Source: Manihot esculenta (lineage: Eukaryota > Streptophyta > Magnoliopsida > Malpighiales > Euphorbiaceae). From it: 64,000 nucleotides of DNA. Positions 12,201 to 23,057 of this stretch are shown here, piece by piece. The position numbers and the translations under genes were made by a program. Numbering within the stretch: the first letter of the stretch is position 1; the number at the start of each line of letters is the position of its first letter. The DNA is taken from the NCBI RefSeq assembly GCF_001659605.2, contig NC_035162.2, positions 11,675,248 to 11,739,247 on the forward strand. Reading direction: 5' to 3'. The notes beneath the pieces are model-generated. The model was given only the letters and a program-made list of their open reading frames with translations. It ran no database searches and was not told the origin of the DNA.

Positions 12201-15200
12201 TGTTTGGGTTGATCATTGAAACTTATGTTCCCTTGATTGGTTCAATAGATTAGTTATGGGGGTGGAAAACGCTTCTCACCACCATGTCTCTCCTTATGAT
12301 TAAATCAATTAGGGAACGTCCTCTAATCAATTACTAATTAACAAATTGCCAAGGAACGTCCTTGGGCCTTAGGCATCAAAACAATTGTCAATTGCATAAA
12401 GAATGAGAGAGATCCAACCCTAGCTACTCAAACGCATGAGATGTTGCTAGATCATACAATTCCTTAGTTTTTACACCAAGTGTTCTTAGGTCAGAATATT
12501 TCCAGCAATTACGGACTAACAAATATCCCAACTAACAATCAATTAACTTTGCAATTAAGAATCAAGTGGCCAATTTGATCAAAACAACAAAGCAATCTTA
12601 GATTTAAGCACACAATTGCATGAATATTGAACAAACCAAAAGCAAACACTTTATGTTCAGATCTCACAACCCTTTAAACAACCTTAGTTTCACCCAAACT
12701 TCAACTAGAATAGGGGTTTCAGCCACTCATGGTTGAACCAAAACAGAAAATAAAAGAAAAGAAAGCAAGAAGATGAAGAACCAAAGGGAAGAAGCCTTGG
12801 AGAGCCTTGGCCGAATTTGGAGAGTTGTGTGGATGAAAATCTGCCTCTTCTTGTCTTCTTAAGGTCTTTAAATAGGTGTTGAGAGGCTGCCTAGGGTTTC
12901 TTGGGTGTCCATGCATCTTTTAGAGATTTGCCCAAAGTGCCCTTAGTCTTGTATGTGCCTTGTGTGGGCAAGGGAGGGGCTTTTTGGTCTTTTAATTGAT
13001 GCCCAAGTGTGTCCAAGAAGTTTTCTTCACATTATTCATGCACTAAAGAGGAAGGTGGAGCCTTGTTTTGAATTTTGAATGTGAATGGCATGAAGTGGGA
13101 AACATGTGATCTTCAAGATTTGGCTTCTTGAATAAGGAAGAGGCTGTTCGGGGGGACTTTCGGCCGCCTAAGATTAGTTTCGGAAGCTGGACTTTCGACT
13201 CTGGAGTGAAGGTTCGGCAGCCGAAGGTGCCTCCGAAGATGGGTGACTTTTGGCTCTGGACCAGACTTTCGGCTTCCGAAAGTGCTTCCGAAGGTGGTTG
13301 ACTTTCGACTTCCGAAAGTGCTTCCGAAGGTGACTTTTCTGTTTTTGGCACTTTTTGGCATTTTTAAGAGCATTTTCTCCAGAATGTCTCTTTACACCTA
13401 ATATCTTCAAAACATGATTAAAACCACAAAATTAGGTAGAAAATGTGTAAATAAACATCAATAAGATTATGATAATATGGACTAAAATATGCTCTATTAA
13501 CATGAGTTGCATGAAAAATTTCTTTTATATCTTAAGAGAATGCTTTTGTCTCTGTCTACTTTACTAAGCTAAAGAGACTTTGGAATGAGCTTAGCTCAAT
13601 GGAAACTCTCGCTGCTTGCACCTATGGGGCTTCTAGAGCGATTACAGAAATAACGAATAGAAACAGGCTTATGCATTTTCTAGTGGGTTTGAATGTGGTC
13701 TTTGGATCTGCAAGAGATCAGACCCTGGGAATGGATCCTTTGCCAACAATAAATAAGGCTTATTCAATGGTTGTGAAATTTGAATCTCAGAGAGATTCTA
13801 GGAGTCATGAATGATAGTTCTAAGTCCCTTGTGTTATTCAATAAGACACACTCTCAAACCAAAACAAGACCAAGAAGGTCTGACATAAAAAAGGGGCACT
13901 GTATTTTCTATAATATGGATGGATGGACACATGCGGGAATAATGTTTTAAACTAATTGGGTACTCTAATTGGTTCAAAACTAATAACAAAGCTAGCACAT
14001 GGCCAGTTAAGGATATAAAAACACCAGAATGGTGACTACTGTAGAAAGAGCTAACATTGAAGAGGACAATCCTCTGGATTACCCTGACACATCAACCAGA
14101 ATAAATGAATTAACATTTATGTTAAGTTCATTAAAGCAAGAAGTTACTCAGCTAGTGAAGGGCAAGGGTGTTTAAACCCCAAGTACCCCAACTGAACCAA
14201 ACTCTTATTTCATCGATTTTGCTGGTAAGTCCAATGTTTTTAAAACTTGCTATGCACAATTATATAATGATACTAGTTGGATTCTAGACATTGGAGCCAT
14301 AAATCATATGTGCTCAGATAAAATACTGTTCACTTCCCTACACCCTCTGCATAAACATATATCTTTATGCTTTCTAGATGGGAACACAATACAAGTATCA
14401 CATTCTGGAAAGCTAAATCTTTTTGAGAAAATGATACTTGATAATGTTTTCTATGTCCCTCATTTTCAATACAACTTGATATCTATTAGTCAACTGGTGA
14501 ATAGCTATGCTTATTATGTTGTAATATGCCATCATTACTGCATCATACAGGATCCACTGAATAAGAAGATGGTGGCTATAAGAAAGAAACAATGAGGCCT
14601 TTTCAGGCTGAATCATGAGTTTCTCTCATACTGACATTAAACGTTGCTTAGATCAGATCATGAACTTCAGTTCTGATCTTCATAGTCTTGTAAATACCAT
14701 GCTTCCTATAATTGATTCTAATAAAGGAAGCCTTATACCTTCTAAACATGTGTATGATTGTGTTGTGACCATGATTGATCTGCATGATAGACTAGGCTAT
14801 GCATCTGTTAGCAAACTCAAACACATCAAGGGCATAAACATTAGTGATAGTTCTATAACCTGTTGTCCTATCCGTCCTCTGGCAAAACAAGTCAGACTGC
14901 CCTTTCCCAAAAGCCATATCTTAGCCTCAAAACCTTTTGACTTGATCCACATTGACATATAGGGGACCTATAAGACTAGTTCTATCACTGGAGCTAGATT
15001 TCTCCTTACCACTGTAGATGACTATAGAAGGCCAGTCTGGACCTTTATGATGCATCCGAAGGGCCAATCCTTTAATTTGACTAAACACTTCATTGAAATG
15101 GTTGAGACTCAATTCGACACCACCATTAAGGCCATTAGGACAGATAATGGCAGAGAATTTCCAAGTCATGCATTCCCCAAAGATCTTGTCCATATACTCC

Positions 15201-18200
15201 ACAATAGAATGAAGTTATGGAAAGAAAACACTGACACATCCTTAAGACTGTTAGAGCTTTAAAAAAGCAATCTCATGCCCCTACCCAGTTCTGGTCAGAG
15301 TGTATTCTGACTGCCACCTATCTTAGAAACAGAATGCCCATGGAACAGTTTAACTGGACCACACCTTATGAGAGACTTTATGGTACCTTACCATATTACT
15401 CTCATCTTAGAAACTTTGAGTGTTTGTGCTTTGCAACTTCTGTGGGCACTCATAAGGATAAATTCCAAGAAAGAGCAATCAAGGCTGATACAATGGGTTA
15501 TGCTAACACTCACAAGATTTACAAGCTGTAAAATCTCACTGATAAGTGTATTTTCATCGGTAGAGATATTATCTTTCATGAAAATATTTTTTCTTTTCAA
15601 AATAATGATGATATTGAGAATTTTGCTATTCCTACACCTGCGGTTGAACATAATTACACTGATTCTCAACCTTGCAAACTCAGTTCTGTGAATGACAGCC
15701 TTCAGGAATGTCCTTCACCTAGAAGGTCTCAAAGGCATAGACAACCACCTGTTTGGATGCAGGAATATGTGAATCCATTGCACACAACCACTTTATCCTT
15801 TTTTCCTTTGTCCCTCTCACAGCTCTTATATTTGCAATGTTAATAAGGTCCATGAACCTTGCACATATGCTCAGGCTTCCATGGATGCTCAGTGGGTTGA
15901 GGCCATGGAATAAGAGCTTCGAGCCTTGGAAAATAATAACACTTGGACTCTTACTACTCTACCTAAGCATAAAAAAGCAATAGACTGTAAATGGATATAT
16001 AAAGTGAGATTTAAACCCAATAGGGATGTAAATAGATACAAAGCCCATTTAGTTGCCAAAGGCTACAACCAAATAGAGAGCTTAGGCTACAAAGGTAGAT
16101 TCTCTCTTGTGGCTAAACTTACTACAGTGAGAATCTTCATTGCCCTTGCTACCTCTAGGCAGTGGCTAATCTTTCAGTTAGACATCAATAATACTTTTTT
16201 GCATGGACATTTGAATGAAGAGGTATACATGATACCTTCTCAAGGCTACCACAAAGCTCAACCTAGACAAGTTTATTTGCTTCAAAGGTCCTTGTATGAG
16301 CTCAAACAGGCTTCTAGACAATGGAACATTGAATTTACTGCCTTTCTTAAGACTTTGAGATTTATACAATCCTCACATGATCACTGCCTCTTTATACAGC
16401 ATACTAATACTTTATTTTTTGTTCTGCTGATATATGTTGATGATGTTATCTTGATTGGAAATTTTGTTGATGCCATTAATAAGTGCAAGCATGCATCGCA
16501 CTCAAAGTTTACTATTAAAGATTTGGGACCTATGAAATATTTTTTGTGTCTAGAGGTTGCTAGATCTTCACATGCCACTGTTCTCAATCAAATGAAGTTT
16601 ATTTCAAATGTGCTTAAAGATGCAGGCATGTTTTACTGTAAACCTGCATCATCTCCTTTACCACAAGGTTTGCATTTGACTCCGGACTCAGGAGAACCTC
16701 TTTCTGAACCTGATATGTATAGAAGGCTGCTTGACAGACTTCTTTACATCAATTTAACAAGACCTGATATATGCTACGCTATACAACACTTAAGTTAGTT
16801 TATGAGCATGCCCCGAAAGCCTCATTAGGAGGCTGCTTTGCATGTGCTTCGATATCTTAAGGGGTCCTTGCATCAGGGCCTTCATTTCTCTGAGCTCAAA
16901 TTTATCTCTTAGTGCATATTATGATTCTGATTGGGCTGCTTGCATATACTCACGAAGATCACTATCTAGTTATTGCATTTTCCTGAGGCCTTGTCTCATA
17001 TTTCGGAAAACAAAGAAACATACCACTATTTCTAAGTCCTCAGCAAAAGCTGAGTATCGTGCTATGGCTACACTGAGTGTGAACTTCTCTGGATTAGCTA
17101 CATTCTCTGGGATTTGTAGGTCTCTGCTCAGCGGCCTATATCCTCTACTGTGAGAGCAAAGCAGCCATGCATATTACTGCTAACGCAGTGTTCCATGAAC
17201 GCATGAAGCATATAGAAATCAACTGCCATATCGTCCGAGATCATCTCCAACAGGGATTTATCTTGCCTAGTCATCTTCCCACACAAGACCAATTGGCAAA
17301 CCTATTTACGAAAGCATTACCAGCTGTCGCCACAATTGTCTGTCCCGCAAGTTGAATCTCTTGGCTTTACCCGCTTCAACTTGAGGAGGGGGCTGTTGAA
17401 TTTTATTAAATCAATTCCTTTTTTTAATGTTGTTTGATCTTGTAATAGGAGATTTGGGTGTTATTGTCTTTTGACGCAGTTGTTAGAGCCCTTTTCTATA
17501 ATTTTTACCTTCTGTCTTGTAATAGTCACGTGTTATTCTCGTGGCTTGCTCTTGGATATAAAAGGAAGCTCTGAAGCTTCCAGACACTATGTAATGTTAC
17601 AATTTTAGAAATAAAACTTCACGAAATGTTTTCTTCTCTCTCTCGGTTCGAACACTTCACAACTGAGGCTGCCTATATCATTGTAGAGCTATCTACTGGT
17701 AGAAAGTAGAAGAACCAAAAAAAAAAACTGAAACAGATCTAGATCTAGATTTTTCCTTCTCTGATACCATGTAAACTTGGCAGATGCCTTCAAGGAAAAA
17801 TGAGAGTTAAGTTATTCTCTCATATGATGAAATGATACGACCATCTAGAATTTATACACAGCAGCAGCTGGAGCTAACAAACTAAGCAGCTTGTAACAGA
17901 AGCTAAACTAACTAAAGCAGAAACAGCGAATATAATTAACTATTTCTCACTACAAACATAACATACAGTCAAAATAGAATATCCTAACCACAACATTTCT
18001 TATTTTGCAAAATTGAAATCTGAAAACCGAACGAATGATCAAAGAACTTATAAGCAATTTCAGCCAGGATAAAATAGTCTCCGCATAGTAAAAGAATTAA
18101 ATAGTCTACTTCACTACTCCAATACCTTTTCCAGAGGCCTTCACGGTGAACTATTAATGCAGGAATTAAATACACAGGGAGATATACGGGGAGTGCTCTT

Positions 18201-21200
18201 TTGTACGCTTGAATGAAAAATGATATAATATGTCCTCCACATGACTGATTTCCATGTATAATCTGCAAAAGATTTCAACTTCAAGTACAACTCTCAGGTG
18301 TACAACGATGCCAGAAACAAAATTTATGCAAACAATTTCAGCAAGTTTTTCACCATCTAATCTCAATATTCAAAGAGTTTATCAACATCAGGATGTATGG
18401 AAACCACAGCCAATAGTAAATCTTTAGGCATTAAATTCCTCCACACTTTTGCATCCCAATAAATTTCAAATATGAGCAACCTTAAAAGGTAATAAAATGC
18501 CCCAAATAATGTAAAAATATCTAGTAACTAGGAAGCTAATGTAACAAACAAAAAGGGAAAATATTTTTATTCTGTCATTAAGATTCACTAATTCTATTAT
18601 GTCAATATGCATCAGAAATATCGATGGTTCACTTGAGAAGCCACTGAAAAATAGTCGGTTCAGTCTGTGGAAGTTAAAAAGAAGAAGAAGAATATATTGG
18701 TATGTACATATATAGCAATTAGCTTTAGAAAATGGTGTGCAATTTTCAAAAGATGTCTATAAATATTTCTATAGGATAGGGATTCATGAAAGACAACGAA
18801 AAATAACATAAAAGGAATAATGGCCCATAAACAGGAATTTTGTAATAACACTTTCTCAAACAAAAAATATAGAACACAGAAATCATACCGAGCAGGGGAT
18901 TTTCATTTCTGGATCTAGTTTAATGCTAACACCTGTAGAGTTGTAATATTTCTCAATGGAATCCAAATCTGTAAAAGGCAAGCCACTTGCTATCTCCTTT
19001 ACTCCTTGCAAGATAACAGTATCCTTCCCACCATGTTTCTTGAGAAAGGACTTATATGAAGGGGGCAAACTGTCTTCCTTCAATATGTAAGCTGACCTGG
19101 AAAGTGCACGTTTCTACTTAAACTACACTCTGGGGGAAAAGGAATGTGGATCAGCTCTTTTAAATAATGAAATGATAAGTAATCAGTCATAAATTTGATT
19201 CAGGGTGTTCCTTATGCAGATGATATAAAGCCCTGATTAAGGCACCACCCTATCCAACATTGAAAACAATCCAGTCATGAGAAAGTACAGTGGTATGTTT
19301 CCTTCCCTACCACTGCAACAGCATATATAAGGTTTTGAACCACTAGTGTATACATCTTTGAAATATATGCCTCATAATCTTTTATGCTGAAGCTGGATTA
19401 TCAATACAAATTAAGTTCTTAACTCCTTATTTAACCCAACTGAAGTTGAAGAAGAACAGTAAATCCCTGATAAGGTGGCTTTTTAAGCCATTCACATTGC
19501 ATGTTTTTTATTTAGTTCATAATCAATTTGATATGTAGCCTACGGATTTCTAGGACACTTTTTTATAATTATTATTATTATCCCTTATGAATATTCCCAT
19601 CATACAATCAAATAATGGTGGTGACAGACTTCGGTTAGTTAATAGAAGCTTAAATGCAGATGAGCTCGGCTTGTTTTCTTAATGAGCCAAGCTCAAAATT
19701 AAACCTTAGGTTCATTAATAAACAATCCAAGTTTAAACTTATTGCTACTCTGCTCATTTAAGCTCGCAAGATGGCTTATTGATAAGCTTGTGAATCTATT
19801 CATTTTATGCGCTTTTGAATCAAAGATAATTAGACCATGAATAGTATAATTATAACAACAAAAGTATGATTAAAATATATAACTATATAAAATTATATAA
19901 CTAGGGTCCTTATACTTTAACTAATGGCACCATTATAATTATTAATTTTTAAATATTATAATTATTGTACCAACCATAAAAGATTTTAAATAATACTTAA
20001 TAAATTATATATATTTTTTGGCTAATTAAATTTGATGAGTTGAGCTTGAGCTCGTGAGCTTAATAAACAAGCGTGAGCTGAGCTCATGAGCATAATAAAT
20101 TAAATAAATACGATCCGAGATTGAGTCTCAAGCTAAGCTCAAACTTCAACTATATGCTCGAGCTCTAGCTCACTCAAAATCTAATATGCAGAGCTTGAGT
20201 TCTTCGAAGTATGGCTTATTTACTTTCCTAGGTAATCGTATACAAAACCAGTACAAATCAAGGCGGCAACTGCCTTGCATGATTAGCTAAATTGCAGCTT
20301 TGGCAATACCATCAGCATTCTACTAGTTGGGTGATGACCAACAAACTGATGGCTTCCCAATAAAATTTTTCATTCATGCATAGTAACACGTTCATATTTC
20401 TTTGACGTGGTTGAATAGAGAAACAATAATTATCCCAGCAAAATTATAGAATAAAGTTAATAAGATATCAGACGTTTTGAAAACATGAACTGCAATTAAT
20501 TAAAATAGTAACTTGGTTCAGCAAAGAGAGGTACATACAAAATTTGAGAAGAAGAAAGACACATGAGGAATATGTCTCCATGCTTCCAAGTAAGAGGTTT
20601 ACAATATGTACCGAACCGTTTGCTCTTAACCCCACAACGTGACGCCAACACGGCAGCACGCATAAGTGTGTATAGGGCCAAACTTGTATGCTGCGTGTTT
20701 GGTCCCGTAAGAAGCATAGAGGGCCCAGCAATCAATCCGGCAAGTAAAGCTCTCCACTTGGCAGTCCTAAAATAAGAATTGATCAGTTTCACCGGCCGAA
20801 CTAAAAAAACATGGCATCATTTCTAATCAATCAACAATCTTAAGAAACGGAGAAATTGAAGAGTACAAAACATGCTTAATTGCTTACCTACGGTGGCCTC
20901 CCAAAGAAGCAATAATCTCATCCACAGAAGCAAATGTACCGGCAAAGGTCCCAAGGAACAGACCATATCTTAGCGTCTCTTTAAGAGCCAATGCAATAGC
21001 TTCACTATTCGAAAACACCTCAACTTTCCTAGAATATACAAACCAGATTTCAGATGGAAAGCTAACAAAAGAAAGTCATAGATAATATTAACTAAGCATG
21101 AGAGACAACCTCGATGAAGAGCATAACCTGGTGCGACGCAGCCTAGCGAGAATTGAAAACAGAGAAAGGCCTCCTTTAAGGCCGGCACCAATTGAGAATC

Positions 21201-21426
21201 CTTTAGCCGAAGCGATAATAACTCTCGACAGCTTCTCCGAGTCCTTCAATGGAATCGAATCAAACCCCAACAAAGGAGCAGAAGAGCATGAAGGAGGATC
21301 CGATCTCATGCATTGTATACAACGAGGATCAGCACAGGATCCGTCATCGTGGCCATGAAAGCAACCATTCTGGCAGGAGAAGCATGAAGAACAGGTGGCG
21401 GATCCGTCGGTAGGCGGCAACGACAT
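9220..21426 (-). CDS. TMEM135-like multi-pass membrane protein (Tim17/22/23-related annotation in plants)
   Basis: Eight exons on the minus strand: 21426-21110, 21028-20888, 20766-20539, 19096-18889, 18262-18126, 10196-10116, 9690-9624 and 9543-9220. All junctions are GT-AG and every phase agrees, giving 1503 nt and 500 residues. The N-terminus has eight cysteines between residues 12 and 47 in CxxC-type spacing. The first half has a Gly/Ala-rich membrane segment ([12 protein letters not shown]) and a [15 protein letters not shown] stretch. The second half starts with [12 protein letters not shown] and later has AIEKKSRR and [11 protein letters not shown]. Both halves resemble the two halves of animal TMEM135 (peroxisomal/mitochondrial membrane dynamics), apparently in swapped order. 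Plant homologues are often annotated as Tim17/22/23 family proteins. Intron 5 is 7.9 kb because of nested retrotransposons. Exact function and compartment are unknown. Confidence 0.85.
10621..10805 (-). repeat. 3' LTR of copia element A
   Basis: Aligns with 17770-17958 with scattered substitutions and small indels; it is clearly older than the LTR pairs of elements C and gypsy 1. The outer end is eroded, so the boundary near 10621 is approximate. Confidence 0.7.
10830..11099 (-). pseudogene. Copia RNase H C-terminal fragment (element A)
   Basis: On the minus strand the frame ends with [14 protein letters not shown], then a [12 protein letters not shown] motif and the usual tail, the conserved C-terminus of copia RNase H. 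It sits immediately upstream of the polypurine tract and 3' LTR, as expected. The upstream part of pol is cut at 11099, where element B is inserted. Frameshifts separate the two readable pieces. Confidence 0.75.
11100..11332 (+). repeat. 5' LTR of copia element B
   Basis: 233 bp beginning TGTTGAATT and ending GAACA, directly followed by the primer-binding site. It is shorter than the 3' copy, which has about 29 extra bases after the TTGATCTTGTAAT segment. Confidence 0.85.
11495..14220 (+). pseudogene. Copia gag of element B, broken and interrupted
   Basis: The start at 11495 ([15 protein letters not shown]) and the following SWNKVVKIA and [15 protein letters not shown] segments are copia gag hallmarks. 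Several frameshifts and stops are present. The frame is interrupted in mid-codon by the solo LTR at 11876-13499 and resumes at 13505 with LHEKFLL and [13 protein letters not shown], continuing to about 13810. A mutated CCHC zinc knuckle is recognisable near 13900-13980. Not functional. Confidence 0.75.
11876..13499 (-). mobile_element. 1.6-kb solo LTR inserted in copia B gag
   Basis: A 1624-bp insertion with perfect flanking ACATG (11871-11875 and 13500-13504). Removing it and one ACATG restores a continuous gag reading frame across the site, which proves the boundaries. On the minus strand it starts TAATAGAGC (one change from a TG start) and ends GAGTCA, so it fits a solo LTR in minus orientation. 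It has no coding capacity. A CpG-rich patch at 13150-13340 has repeated TTCGG/CCGAA half-palindromes like those in the gypsy LTRs of this window. The superfamily is uncertain; the length suggests Ty3-gypsy. Confidence 0.75.
14275..17355 (+). pseudogene. Copia pol of element B (protease, integrase, RT, RNase H), broken
   Basis: A protease-like motif near 14278 reads [11 protein letters not shown], where the family usually has D-S-G-A. GAG-pre-integrase and integrase pieces span about 14615-15530 with stops and frameshifts. The reverse transcriptase part is the best preserved: 15926-16798 is open for 290 codons and keeps the YVDD catalytic motif at about 16434-16445. RNase H pieces with the [11 protein letters not shown] motif follow to 17355. 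At least six disabling lesions are visible, so the element cannot be autonomous. Confidence 0.85.
17394..17654 (+). repeat. 3' LTR of copia element B
   Basis: 261 bp, TGTTGAATT to GAACA, preceded by a purine-rich tract. It differs from the 5' copy by about 29 extra bases and numerous substitutions. Confidence 0.85.
17770..17958 (-). repeat. 5' LTR of copia element A
   Basis: 189 bp. On the minus strand it runs from TGTTTGTAGTGAG to TTTACA and is followed directly by the TGGTATCAGAG primer-binding site at 17769-17759. Confidence 0.8.
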
Positions 21427-23057
21427 GGATAAAGAGGATTGCGGAAGAAGATGCCAAGTATAGAGGGGAATGAGCAAACCTGGCGCAGAGGAAACTTGGT
21501 GGGAAATTTTTTGAGAAAAAATGTGAAAGGCAGGAAGTGCGGCATACCGTTTATCCGAAATTCGAAATGCGAGCACACGTGCAACACGTGTGGAGGGAGT
21601 TCATCATGCATCACATGCATACATACAAAATGAGAAATGTTGATCCAACCCTCTCAATCTTGTTGATTAATCCAATTAATTAATGACTAATTAGAAAAAA
21701 TAAATAAATATTTTTTAAATAATAAGATGAAGAGTGTTGAATGATTATTTTCTTTTATATATATATATATTAAATACAAAAAAAATCTCATAATATTTTT
21801 ATCTTTTAAATCGCTTCATTTCACACTTATACTTTTAAAATATAAAATTAATTAACCTCAATTACACTATCAACATTTAAAACGAATGCACACGCACGTT
21901 CTAAATATGAAGTGAAAAATTTTAGTTAATGTTGATATATATATATATATATATATAAAGAGAGGATTCGTGCAAATGGCGAAAAGCTAATTGAAGCCAC
22001 ATGGCCATCTTTTTCCTAGGCAAGTAAAGGTTTCCAATATTGAAGGTCCGAGGTGTGCAACTTTTTAGTCATCATTACCTATTTTCGGTTAGAAGTTGAG
22101 CAATTGAGTAGTGGCAGCAGTAGCAATATAGCAATATATGGAATCAATCTAAATGCTAGAAACGCAGTGATTTTTTGTTTCTGTGGCAAAAAATTAATAC
22201 AAGTAGCCCAAGGCCAACTAGTTAGATGGAAATCTGATTCAGTGTCCATTTTCTTACTTTCCGTGGGATAAATCCATGGCTTGCGTAATTTGCGCCAAAA
22301 AAACTCAGATGGCAAGCTCATTCTCCTACCCATTAAGAGCCCAATTAATAAACACAAAACTTGCTGACTGTTTCTGATATAATCGTTCTATAAACCACCA
22401 AACCAAACTTCTCATGGCTTTATATTAACTCCTATCATCTGAACCCCAGAGAAACAATGGCCTTACGATTCATTGAGACTGGAGAACAAATATGGAGAGT
22501 GATTTCCACCAAAAAAGGTTGGTTGGCAACTATGGTTTAACTTTCTGAATTTGCATTTGGCTACTGTAAAACGACAATTTCAGAAAAGTAACAATCAAAC
22601 AATGGATTTTAAATCCATGGATTTTCCAAAATTCCTTCTCCAGATTACTCCAACTAACATTACCAAATTTTGCTTTTTTAGTTTGATCTCCCCTATTGCA
22701 GTAAGTTTAGCAACATGGCAAAGAAGAGGTGGATGAGATGTATTTTCAGAATGCCTTTTCACATTATGAAAACAAAATAATGCATTTTCATGTCCGAACT
22801 AATATCATCACAATCCGATGTAAAGTGGGAACATGAAAATCAGACAAGTTCACTGGCGAAAATTGATAAAATAAATATAGAATCGAGCATGGAGATGGCT
22901 TTGAAAAGGTTCTCTATTTCTTCATTTGAAGTATAACATTATGTTGAAAAAATCAATGGTAATTGTCAAGTGTAACTGATAACTCTTTACCATTTTGATT
23001 TATGTCCTGTGATCTTTGTAGTACAACCTCCTGCTGGTTATTTTCTAATGTATTCAT
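21427..23057. other. Intergenic; upstream region of the TMEM135-like gene
   Basis: Promoter-side spacer between the TMEM135-like start (21426) and the last exon of the BTL3 gene. GC-richer sequence up to about 21640 is probably 5' untranslated and promoter DNA. Then come AT-rich DNA and two TA microsatellites (about 21758-21770 and 21938-21957). No coding frame is supported. The final part presumably contains the BTL3 3' untranslated region. Confidence 0.5.

Larger units (their letters stand above)
11100..17654 (+). mobile_element. Ty1-copia element B (inner, plus strand), decayed full-length
   Basis: Complete layout in plus orientation: 5' LTR 11100-11332, primer-binding site starting at 11333 (TGGTATAAGAG, one change from the usual TGGTATCAGAG), gag from about 11495, protease, integrase, reverse transcriptase, RNase H, a purine-rich tract (GAGGAGGGGG, 17382-17391) and 3' LTR 17394-17654. 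Flanks CTCCA (11095-11099) and CTTCA (17655-17659) match at four of five bases, consistent with an aged target duplication. Gag is split by a solo LTR at 11876-13499. Antisense to the host gene. Confidence 0.9.
10621..17958 (-). mobile_element. Ty1-copia element A (outer, minus strand), gutted and interrupted
   Basis: The remaining parts are 10621-11099 and 17655-17958; all in between is the inner element B. LTRs are about 10621-10805 (3') and 17770-17958 (5'), alignable over about 185 bp. The primer-binding site next to the 5' LTR (TGGTATCAGAG on the minus strand, 17769-17759) is the copia type complementary to initiator Met-tRNA. A 15-nt polypurine tract (C run at 10806-10820 on the plus strand) precedes the 3' LTR. 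Flanking AACAT occurs at 10616-10620 and 17960-17964, within a base of the LTR ends, a plausible but imperfect target duplication. Nearly all gag and pol is missing. It lies on the sense strand of its host gene. Confidence 0.8.

Noticed and set aside
13043..13410. Several overlapping minus-strand open frames rich in Ser, Glu and Lys
   Set aside because: They are translations of the TTCGG/CCGAA repeat patch of the solo LTR; three frames are open at once because the DNA is repetitive, not coding.
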